Assembly: GCA_903772945.1 (NCBI GenBank)
Contig: CAICTM010000402.1
Span: forward strand, 1-62,500
Source of the DNA: Seminavis robusta
Taxonomy: Eukaryota > Bacillariophyta > Bacillariophyceae > Naviculales > Naviculaceae
Length of the DNA: 62,500 nt
Direction of reading: 5' to 3'
Below, one piece after another: positions 1-10,500 of the stretch. Both the position numbers and the translations under genes were made by a program. Positions within the stretch are counted from its first letter, which is position 1. Each line of letters begins with the position of its first letter. The notes beneath the pieces were generated by a model. That model was not told where the DNA came from and did not search any database. It worked only from the letters and a program-made list of their open reading frames with translations.

Positions 1-874
1 AAATAGAATGATGGGGCAGTTGTTTCTTCTCCATCCCACGGGTAGAGCTGTCCTCCTCTTCTGACTTGCAGAGATGCAAGGGCTTGCGCTCGCTGTGCAT
101 GGATGCGGCGCAGTATGTGTAGGGAGGATCCCAGCTGACCTTGGAGATATCAGAGCAGTGGTCGCTTTCTCCTTTCCGAAATCCGATTTCGTTTGGGTTC
201 TTGAAGGACGAAACTGGACTACCGGTACAGGGACCACCTGCGGCTGTGTTCTTGTTGGTGGTGACAGATTTAGTCAAAAACGTAGATCCCGAGTCCCAAC
301 GCTGATGGGCGGTGCTGAGCAAGTGCGGAAACTTGGCCTTGGGGATCGTTCCTGAGGGAGACATCTCTGCAATTGCGGCCTTCCTCGCTTGCACTGCCGC
401 TTCTTCTTGAGCTTGCTCTTGCTTGCGTGCACGTTCTTGTAGTTCCTTGCGGGCCCGGGCTTGCCGACGAGCGTCCTCGTACCTATGGATCGGTCGACGT
501 TCTTCCTCTTCTTTTGCTCGTCGATGCTCTTCCAGCTCGTTCATTCGTCTTTGGTCTTCTTCTTCGTTCTATTCTTCTTCATAGTAGTCGCCGCGTTGGA
601 TTACCGGCTGAGGAGCAGCCGACCAGCGGTCGTAGTACCGGTCGGATTCAACTTCGCCAAAGAAGCTTGGAACTTCACTGTGATAGGACTGCTTATGCGG
701 AAGCGGTGAGCTACTGGTAACCTGAGGGTACAGGCTGGATTTCTCACCGCTACCGAGGGCCTGGCTGTCATGGTAGTAACTGTAGCTGTTTCCTTGAGGT
801 CCGCTGATCTCATGATGATGGTGCTTGTATGCCATCGCCTCATAGTAGGACTCATCGTAGGTTCTCGACACCAT
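1..874 (-). CDS. Hypothetical charged protein, 3' end off the window, with in-frame TAG
   Basis: Function unknown. From the ATG at 874 the frame encodes 101 residues, Tyr/Ser/His-rich (HHHH near residue 18), and reaches a TAG at 569-571. The same frame then stays open for 189 sense codons to the window edge. That second part is charged and probably helical (NEEEDQRRMNELEEHRRAKE onward, then RRQARARKEL), followed by an S/T/K region. So long an open frame directly after the stop indicates one gene interrupted by TAG, not two genes. The stop could be real (pseudogene or readthrough), a base error, or the end of a short intron: a GT lies 36 nt upstream in phase, but that is very short. No signal peptide or known domain is visible. 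Confidence 0.5.
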
Positions 875-2353
875 CTTGCTTAACTAATTTGCTTTGGTGG
901 CTTTGTTGCAGCTTGTGGTTTTATGATGGGTACTCGAGTAATGGAGTTGCCTTGCTTGAATTTGTGAACGACTCGTACGATGTATGCACAGCTGCAGCAA
1001 CGCAGCAACCTTCCCCAAAACGTGGAGGTGATCAAATGAAAGAGGGACAGTTGCCGTTTAAATTCTGAGCACGCAAAAGGTGGTACTTTGTATGTGTACT
1101 GGTACTGGCCACGTACTGTACCGGTAACAGTAACAGTAACAGAAACAGTGTGGTACTCCAGTAGTTTCCACCGCCATCCACCAATCACAACGATGTTAAT
1201 TAAATACTCAGTACCGTATCCAGATCTACACGTGCCCCATCAGCTTACCCCATCGTACAATAATCAGGCTGGGACTTGTAAAAGAACACAAGACATAACG
1301 AGAAGAGGCCTTTTAACCTTGAGACATGCAATGAAGATTTAAAAACAAATATAAAGCATTGGATCGCTTTCTGAGTGGTGGACCGTCTATTAATTCAGCG
1401 ATGTCTTGCCTTCGCTTGAATTTCCCCTTTGGCATTAGAACTCGGGGTCGGATTAAATCATGCTTGGATCGCTCATGAACAGCTCATGAACACTCACTGG
1501 TTATTCCTTCGTGCGAGGCTGTTGTCTCCCAAACTTTCGCAACCATACATTCGTACATTTGTACGATCCCATTTCTGCTCATGGCATTCAGCAACCGAAG
1601 TCGGGGCTCTTCCATTTCGCTAGAGTATAGATGAATGGCTTGTAGGATTTGCATACGCTGCAGGGAATACATCGACATACTTGGGCAAAGGGTGGCATAC
1701 TTTAGTAAATGTACTACCGGTAGTATGACACCCGTGTATGATACACTGTACGATCCCAATACTCCTGCTTGCTAACTGGTCGTACAGTATCGTCAAAGTA
1801 CTACCGCGAAGTAATCTTAACCTGCGGATGTGATGGTGTGTTCTTCAGGTGTGCTCTCGGGTTCCCCATAGTTTTGCTTCCTTTCGCTGGCCAGCTGGCA
1901 GCTATCATAGCCAGTAGTACTACCGGTATACGGTATACGGTAGACCTGTGCAGATGTCAACAATGTTTGCTGACTGTTGACTGTGCATCCAGGGCTGGCT
2001 ACCGTACCCTACGGTAGGTGGGTGCAGAAGTGGGCACGGTGGAGTTTTCGATTGTGATTAAACATATCATACCAGCACGCAAAGGCAGGTTCTCACGACC
2101 AGCATTGTTCGTACGGGTAACTAAGGTATGTATGCATATTGCATATGTTACCTATTGCTGCTTGATGGCTGGTTGTTCACTTACATGTATGTATAGTCCT
2201 TATTATTACGGTCATCATGCATTACCTAGCTAGCTAGTGTCCGCTGTTCGCGCAATTCCGGACTGTCTGCCATTGCCATGTAGGCTGGCTCAATTAATTA
2301 GCAAACTCGTGCTGTTTGGTACCTTACTGTAGTACATGTATGCAGCTAGAAAG
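875..2353. other. Intergenic, no supported gene
   Basis: Short ORFs on both strands lack domains or protein-like composition. The stretch holds many GTAC/TACCGGTA palindromes (near 1120, 1713 and 1921), a run of GTAACAGTAACAG-like repeats near 1125-1150 and CTAGCTAG near 2230. It probably contains the promoter of the gene ending at the left edge. Confidence 0.6.
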
Positions 2354-3582
2354 CTAGAGAAGCACCGGAATCAACAATCCCAAGAGGAGCAAGACCAAAT
2401 TGTACTTCCACACGAACCGTCCAAAACGCCTGGATAGTCCAAAAAGTGAGGGCCTGCTACCACTACTGGCACTGGCATTTAAATTTCCTCCATTGGCAAC
2501 TTCATCGTTGTCGCTTGCTGGGGCGGTGGCTTCTCCTTCGTCTGCGTCCTGAGTTATGTCAGTGCTGAGAGCAGAGGATGGGGCAACAAGCTTGACGAGA
2601 ATTTCCTCCCACTGTACAAGTGGAAACAAATGTGCCGTATCATTGAGGATGTGCAGGGTACTGTTTGGCAAGATGGAATGTTGATAGACACCTGATTGAG
2701 CGGTACATTCTGGTCAATTTCTCCCTGCCAGACATCAATGTGGACCATGGGGTTGATATCTTGGAGTCGAAACTCCCAGGGACGGTTGATGACGAGATCG
2801 TCTTGTGCCGGACCGGGTGCCCCCTGACGGTAGCCCTCTTTAATGTTGCCCCCCATGAGAGTCTGAAGATCGGGACGTCGTGCAACTTCCAGGTCGTCCA
2901 ATCCCACACCACCCGATCCCAACAACATTCCAATCTGGGAGGCATTGGACGCCTGCAAGAAGGGAGCGAGTTGTCCTCTGAATTCCAAAATGGCCGTTTC
3001 ATTTTGATCGCGGGCCCATTCCATCCACATTCGAATTTGCGGTTCGTCCATTCCTTCAAAAGGATTGGGACGATCGAACGGTCCAATGCCACTGAGAATG
3101 GCGCCGCCCAACACACGTCCCGAGTTTCCAAATTCGTGTGCCACTGCCAATGCGTAACTTCCCCCGGCCGACCAACCTTCAATGTAGAATTGGTCTACAC
3201 TAATGTGATCCAGTAGTTGCGTCACATCCGTGCGAGGCCAGTCCAGCAGTGTGCGACCATCGGGCACGGGATCCGAAAACCCATGCCCGGGACGATCCAC
3301 CGTGATAAAGCGAATGCCCAATTCCTTCAACAGTTCTTCATTGCCCGGCCATTCGAGTCGGGATCCACCGGAACCGTTGCAATGCAACACCACGGCAGTG
3401 GCTTCCTCGGCACTGGCACCAAACTCGCAGTACGCCAACGTGCGGCCGTCACTGAGCTCTAACGTAGGAGGAGCGTCAAGGCAACGTTGGCCGGCAGAGT
3501 CTTCCTCCATGGCCTGACCTTGCGACAAGGACAAAGTCAAGAGGAAGAACAACAGCAGCAAGTAGTGGGATGGCAACGACAT
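2354..3582 (-). CDS. Alpha/beta hydrolase, secreted or membrane-anchored, one frameshift
   Basis: Alpha/beta-hydrolase-fold protein, substrate unknown. The start is taken at the ATG at 3582 because it opens a clear signal peptide (MSLPSHYLLLLFFLLTLSL); the frame extends upstream to 3660 without adding a domain. Visible elements: an oxyanion-type LHCNGSGGS at about 67-75, RPGHGFSDP at about 97-105, the nucleophile elbow GWSAGG (Ser about 138) and a late acid in GEIDQNVP. The frame leaves the family pattern after VPLNQ, near 2691-2694. One base over, the reading continues with GVYQHS, then NDTAHLFP, which supplies the expected catalytic His, and ends in a hydrophobic C-terminal segment (NLVLLLLGLLIPVLL), a probable membrane anchor. 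The gene is therefore complete except for one missing base, either real decay or a consensus error. Confidence 0.8.
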
Positions 3583-5546
3583 TATGATTTTGATTGATTG
3601 CTTTCGTGATTTTCGTATGTTTGTGTTTTGTAGTTTGTAGTTTGTGTTTTGTGGGCACATGATGTTGGTTGTCGGCGATTAGTCGTTCTGTAATTCAAGC
3701 ATGCTCTTGCTTTGCATCAACGCAATCATGCAATCATGCTTGGGCTCAAGTCAAGCTCTACAATGTCGCCTATTTGTAACGAAAGATCTTAGTGCACTTT
3801 CCACTCTTGGTGAAGATGGATTCTCATTCATGATGTGCTCTTGGTGCAGAATAGTTCTCATTCGTCTCCATGGCATTGAAGCACAAAGATCAGGCATTTT
3901 TGGGAGGCAGCTGTTGGAGGAGCAAAGCACGCAATGGGAACTGGAGTTGGATCTTGTGGACGGCCGTAAGCCACCCAGCGTTTCGTAAGACCAAAGGTGT
4001 CATTCGTGTTAGCTAAAGTACGACTTGACTGGCGCTCAAAGAGAACTCAAGCACCGCAAGAAGCAAGCATGAATTGAAAAACAGAATGACACAGGATGCA
4101 GGATGGACGAGAGGTGCAAACCCCAAAAGGCATCAGCCACAATTTCACCCTTGCCCCTACAGTAGTCGTACCATCAACATGAATGCTGTTGTGGTTGTCA
4201 TTTTGATTTCCGTCCGCGCTCTGCAAAAACTCTTCCGTATGTAAAGGAAGCAAAGCAGGGTCCGGCAATTGCTCACGTGCTTGACGGGAGCAATGCCCTC
4301 CGGAGCGCTGGTGAGGTCCAAGACGTATCCTCGGATCAGATCGAGTGGATCCACTGTTTGTCCCTGGAATATGTCCGCTTTGTGCAATTGCGGCTTTCCA
4401 AAGACGATCGTACCGGTATCCTCGAAGTGTTTCCTGAGTGACTACGAGGAACAAGGAAAACGAGAAGCACTTGCCCAGGTCGAATGCCTACTGATAGTTT
4501 ACGTAGCGTGGGACCAGGCCTTGGCATTGGAAGCTACGGGCTATTGACTAGAAGAAGGCGCCGAAGCGAAGCTCCGTTTTGTCGCCAGCTTGCAACACTT
4601 GCTTTGTGCGCGTGATCGTATCACTCCTCTGAAATCAAAAGTGACTCGGACTCAACCAACACCAAAAACAGCACAAAACAGATAAACCAAACGAACAGGA
4701 GCACCGAACGCCACCGTCCTTGCTCTCACATTGATCGTTGCAATTAGACTATTCTGGCTGAAACTGTCATCCTCCAGATCCTCCAGATCTTTGTCTCCGT
4801 CGCGGTGGTGAGGATCTTGAGTGCAATGTTGTAGAAGTAATCATCTGCTGGACCTGGAGGCTGGAGGTACATTGCGCGAAGGCTTTCTGCTTTCAAGCGA
4901 ATGAATCAAGATCTCCGCTTTGTCCAAGGGTAAACGTCAAGTTGTCAAGTTCCCTCCAACCCGGTTGATCGAACACCACCGAAACCCAAAAGTAAAGCAG
5001 TGAGGCTGCCAAGTACCGGGAGAAACATAACACGGCGTACCAATACATGAGATACATGTATCTTTTCTCGGATTAATTAACAAAAAAAGGCAAGCGGGTT
5101 CCGTACAGTACATGTACTTGGTTAGAAAGGCTATCTAAAAAAGAGGAAGCCAAAGAGCAACAGAGGAAGCATACTACAGTGTAGTAGTTTGTTTCAGCAA
5201 ACACCGGTACTAGCCAGATCTAGTATCGCCTCCAAAACCTGAATGAGAGGTTGCGACGTTGCGATACCTTTGAAAGATTAATGTTCAGCCATCCTTCCGC
5301 AAAGGGCTCCATTCCTGACCCGACTACCGGTAATGCAGAGAAGCAGAAACGATACTAAAGTGCAAGCAGTACTCGAGAGTATAGTGTATGGATATGTAGC
5401 CATCTCTAACTCCTGGCTTATAGTGAACGAATAGTGCAACTCACTTACTTTTCGTCGAATAAGCGGCTGTGGATCATCTGAAGAACCCGATGCCCCAAGG
5501 GGAAATTAGAGCCTCCGCATTTGATCTCCTCAGCAAGCTCCTGCAA
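3583..5546. other. Intergenic, possible coding relic around 4150-4425 (-)
   Basis: No intact gene. On the minus strand at about 4157-4425 one frame reads KHFEDTGTIVFGKPQLHKAD and continues with a protein-like RGYVLDLTSAPEGIAPVKHV before degrading. It has no start and no family I recognise, so it may be one exon of a lost gene. The rest holds TACCGGTA palindromes (near 4410 and 5325) and low-complexity DNA. Confidence 0.4.
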
Positions 5547-6424
5547 TCAGGCAAGCTGCTGGTGTTCCGAACACTGGCACCAAAAGTTGAACATGTTGTG
5601 CAGCAACTCGAGGCGATCCCTTCCCAGTTCAGTTGCAAGGGGTAGATAATCAATCAACAGCTCTTCTCCATCAGCAATGTCTCTCTTGGCAACCACATAC
5701 ACCTTTCCCTGATGAATCGTTCGGTTCACATTGGCAGCATCGCCACAGGCATGATTGATCCTACAGAGCTCCTTGAAGAGAAGGTTTGCTTCCAAGGAGC
5801 CGTCGTGGTATGCATTGGTACGCATAATCCCGCCAAGTGTTTTGAGATTGCATGGCTTGATGGATCTCAAAACAGACTTGCTTTTGCTCTTGTGTTGTTC
5901 TTGGCCCCCATTGCAACCATCACACCAAATCGGTTCTCGTCCTTCTCATCCTTCTTGGATATTTCGCCGTACTTACCATTCAGCTTTTTGCCTGCCTCGG
6001 AAGCCAGACCATGAATTTTGACAGTATCACCTACCCGTGCTTGACGGTGGGAGTCTTCAAGCTGCCAAATCTCATCTTTCTGCGTTGACCCTTGCACGTA
6101 GGCTGTGGCGTTGAGCTCTGCCAAACGGCCCACTGCATCTTTATGAGCAGTACTACTACATGTGCTACTAGCAGCGCTCGTACTGCCGCCATCCAGAATT
6201 CCAATCAAAGACTGATACTCAGGATCCACAGAGAGAGAAGGATGGTTCTTGGTGGGCTGGATGTGCAACGCCTTCTCAATGAGTACTACTGCACCTGCTT
6301 GAATGTGATTGACGGCCACAACATGCGTTCCTCGCAGGTTGCTGTGAGCCATCTTGAAGTAAGTCGCCTTCTTTCGGTTGTAGACGACTTCCATCATTGG
6401 AAGCAACTGGACCATTGCGGACAT
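5547..6424 (-). CDS. SET-domain protein with KOW-like insert, one frameshift
   Basis: Probable protein-lysine methyltransferase-like SET protein. The first frame (from ATG 6424) gives 185 residues, with SET-N elements (KMAHSNLRGTHVVAVNHIQA, then a LIEKALHI strand) and a small domain VKIHGLASEAGKKLNGKYGE...NRFGVMVA. The second frame continues it with SIKPCNL, which is how this GL..LNG..G...NRFGV...KP.NL module normally ends. It then gives the SET-C part: IMRTNAYHD, CRINHACGDAANV (the NHxC-like pseudoknot), RDIADGEELLIDY, and a final CQC. The frames switch near a five-C run at 5905-5909; one extra base there would join them. Length is short compared with SMYD-type proteins and no MYND finger is seen. 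Subcellular site unknown. Confidence 0.75.
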
Positions 6425-7561
6425 GTTCTGAGATTTTCCTCTAGCTAGCTGGACCTAGCTAGCTAGTAGTAGCTGGCTTGGGCTGGGTCTTCCTTTCTGT
6501 CTTTCGCAATTACCGGTCGGTAGCAGACTAGCTAGACTACTACTATTGAATGACATTCATCGTCGCTGTTGATTGTTGATGCACGCACAATGCCTTGCCT
6601 TGCATCGACCGATCAACAACAACAGCTGCGCAACAGCTGTGAAAGCATTCTCAATCCACGGTAGCATTACAGACTCCACGGCCGCGTTGCGACTTGTTGA
6701 CCACGTTGTTGTTCCGACAACACTATTTTGGTCTGTCAGCGTGTACGGAACCAACATTCCACGTGGAATAATGAATCATTGGAGAAGGGATGCAAGTTGG
6801 CACGGTCCTCGTCTTTCCTTCTCGTGCGAGTGCAGTCTCCACATGATGCACCCGGGCAACAATTCGGTACCGTCGCAATGAAACGGCCTTCCTGTTCTTG
6901 GGTGTAGGCACGAGGCAAGAGGATGACTCATGCCGCGTCTATGCATAGCTAACTAGACTTGGCTCTGAGCATCAGGCGTCGACCGTAGAAGTTTCTGATG
7001 GGAATTTCTAAAGACAGCCAGAAGACGCCTTCGAAGCAACAGCATGCCGGCTTCCAGCAAGACCGTACTACCATCCTGATTGGAAACGCGTGTAGTTTTG
7101 CTAAAGCAAGAAATCGCGCAGGGTTTGTTGGCCGACGAAGATAGAGGAATAGATCAGAGCAAGGAGGACGAGATTCAATTATGCGGGAGATGCTTGCAAA
7201 TCTTTTAGCGCAGCAGGGGAAAGGTCGGGGTAGATTATGTACGTGGACGTTATCCGGCTGTACCAACCTTCGGACATCCGAAACAACATTGCAATGGATC
7301 GGCTCGTACAACACATCAGAAGCGGACCAATCGGAATGACGTTCCTTTCCGATTGAAAGGAGAAAAGATTGCCGTACAGTAGCTCCGTTCGCTTCGCACA
7401 AGCCTGAAATACCGTATCTCGAATGACTGATGAGCTCTTGTGGAAAGAAAGAGAGGCAGAACCGGATTCGATTCGATTGGGATTGATTCGATTCCCCCTA
7501 ACTATTAATAGTAACTTTAGAAAGCAAACCTGTAGACCACTATTATTTTTCTAAGCTGCTG
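6425..7561. other. Intergenic, no supported gene
   Basis: Contains CTAGCTAG runs just upstream of the SET gene (about 6440-6470), a short (GATTC)n tract near 7460-7500 and AT-rich sequence before 7560. The longest ORF (6949-7401, minus) has a biased composition and no domain. Confidence 0.6.
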
Positions 7562-10500
7562 CTAAATACAAAGTCGCGGATGCTCTGCTGCCTGCTCTTC
7601 CTGGGATTGCTTCTGCAAGTCGCTCCGCCCACTTGCTCTTTTCTTCTTCATCTTCTTCTCAGTTCCTTTCTCTTTTCTGTTCTCTGCCTTCGTCTGTTGC
7701 CGCCCCTTTGCTCGTTTCTTCTTCCTCTCGCTTCCTTTCCCGGCATCCTTTTCCTTTTCCTGGCTGCCTCCAATACCAGCTCCCTTGCATTGCTTTGTCC
7801 TTCTCAGAACCTTTCTTGGTTGGCCAACCCAGCTTGTTCTCAATCTTGGCCAGTTCACATTTGTTTTTCCGCGGAATCTGCTTTTTTTGACCACGGTGAC
7901 ACGGCCACCGCAGCTTGCCTTTTTTGTTGGCACGTTTGTGAACTTGAACCCTGGCCTGACCACCAGGCGGCCCCAGCTTCTTTTCTTTCTGAAAATTCGC
8001 TTGTACCTTCCCTCGATCACTGTGACACCGCAGTTTTCCTTGTTTCTCTGTTTCTCCTTTGGCTTCTTAGCCTTCTTGGCCTTCTTAGAACAATTCCCAG
8101 CAGACTGCCCCGGCTTCCGTTTCTTTCCAATAGCAGATTGGTGGGTGTGGGCATGGGCATGGCTGCCAGTGGAGGTGATGGATGTGAGAGTGCCGCCTTT
8201 GTTGTGCTGGTTTGCCACGGCTGTTGTCGTGACATCTAGCTCTTCAGGGCTGTGGTCAATGATGGATTCTCCTGCGCAAGTACTGCCAGAAGGGGTGCTC
8301 ATGCTGTTGGTGGGATCCTTCAAGCTGTCAGTTGAGCCAGAACCGTTGTCGTTAGCAGTTTCATTGCTGGCAATGCAAGCTTTGTTGCCATCATAGTCCT
8401 GGTTGGCTACTTCGGTGGTCGTGGTGTGAGGACTACTGTTGCTGGCTGTGTGATTGTCCTTGCAGAGGCTGTGGTCAATGTTGGATTCTCCTGTGCAAGT
8501 ACTGACAGAAGGGGTACTCATGTTGTTGGTGGAACCCTTCAAGCTGCCAGTTGAGTCAGAGCCGTTGACCTTAGCAGTTTCGTTGCTGGCAATGCAAGCT
8601 TTGTGGCCATCATAGTCCTGGTTGGCTCCTTCGGTGGTCGTGGTGTGAGGACAACTGTTGCTGGCTGTGTGATTGTCCTTGCAGAGGTTGTGGTCAATGT
8701 TGGATTCTCCTGCGCAAGTACTGCCAGAAGGGGTAAGAAGGTTGTTGGTGGGACCCTTCAAGCTGTCAGTTGAGCCAGAGCCGTTAACCTTAGCAGTTTC
8801 GTTGCTGGCAATGCAAGCTTTGTTGCCATCATAGTCCTGGTTGGCTCCTTCGGTGGTAGTGAGCTTGTCACTTTGGCAATCATCTTTGCTGCTGATGTAG
8901 GCAGTGGCAGTGTCGTTGGTGTTGGTGTCGGTGTCATTGCAAGTCGGGCCAGTGGTAAGACAAGCTTTGTTGCTCTCATGGTCCTGGATGGTTCCTTGAG
9001 GGGCGTGAGGACTAGCGGTGGTGGTTGTCTGATTGTCCTTGCTGCTGTTGGGGCTGCAGTCTCTGCAGCTGCTTCTGTCATGTGCCCGAGGGTTGCTATC
9101 AGTGTTGGTGCTCTGTGGCCGCCCGCCTTGATTGGGCGTAATGACAGTAGCAGCAGTGCGAAGATTGGTTTGGCTGTTGTGCTTCGTGTTAGAATCCGTG
9201 CTGTTGCTTTTGGAACCACTGATGGAGATGGGCATGGTGTCAGTGTTGATGGAATCCCTAGAATCCTTGGTGTAGGCTTGGTGTGAACTGCTGCTAGCGG
9301 TGCTCGTTGCATCCATGTGTGTTTCAGTTTGGTTACCGGTACCATCCTTGTTGGAGTGTCCCAGGGTGCTGACAATGTTATTGCCTTTGCTGTTTTCCAC
9401 CATTGCTTTCATCGTGTCATCATTATTGCATTCCATATAGCCATGGTTGCTGCCATCGCTGTCACTCATGCAAAGGCTGCTAAAAGTAGTGCTATTGGCT
9501 TCCCCTGATCCCTCCTTTGGGCTCACCACACTTGCAATCACCTTATACTTGGGGACTTTCTTTGTTGGGTTGTCATTGCCAGACTTGGAATTGCTTCTGT
9601 TGGTAGTAGCATGGGGGCTCCCACTTGATTTGCTGCCACAGATATCCTTGGAGTCCCCCAAAGTTGTGTCATCCATGTCTCCGGAGGCTTTGGGGCTGTC
9701 GGTTATTGTGTTGTTGTGGTTGTTGGGCTTGCTTGTTTGGTTACAGTTGTCTCTGGATGCGGTTGCGTCATCTTGGTTGAGGCTGCTGCAGATGTCATGG
9801 CCACTGTTCTGTTCAGCACCAGTGCTACTGGTTTTTCTGCTCTCGCTCAAACTGTTGGTGGTGATACTGTTGGTTTCTCTTGCTGCCTCTTTTGGGTTGC
9901 CAACTTCCATCGCCACAGCTTCATTGTTATTTCCGTTGCCGTCGCTCATGCAAAGGCTGCTACTGGCTTTGCTGCTCTCGCTCAAACTGTTGGTGGTGAT
10001 ACTGTTGGTTTCTCTTGCTGCCTCTTTTGGGTTGCCAACTTCCATCGCCACAGCTTCATTGTTATTTCCGTCGCTGTCGCTCATGCAAAGGCTGCTACTG
10101 GCTTTGCTGCTCTCGCTCAAACTGTTGGTGGTGATACTGTTGGTTTCTCTTGCTGCCTCTTTTGGGTTGCCAACTTCATCGCCACAGCTTCATTGTTATT
10201 TCCGTCGCCGTCGCTCATGCAAAGGCTGCTACTGGTTTTGCTGCTCTCACTCAAACTGCTGGTGGTGGTACTGTTGGTTTCTCCTGCTGCCTCTTTTGGG
10301 TTGCCAACTTCCATCAGCACAGCTTCTTGTTATTTTCGTCGCCGTCGCTCATGCAAAGCTGCTACTGGCTTTGCTGCTCTCACTCAAACTGCTGGTGGTG
10401 GTACTGTTGGTTTCTCCTGCTGCCTCTTTTGGGTTGCCAACTTCCATCGGCACAGCTTCGTTGTTATTTCCGTCTCTGTCGCTCATGCAAAGGCTGCTAC

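Noticed and set aside
6949..7401. 150-residue minus-strand ORF
   Set aside because: Biased composition, no domain, no neighbouring exon or conserved motif.
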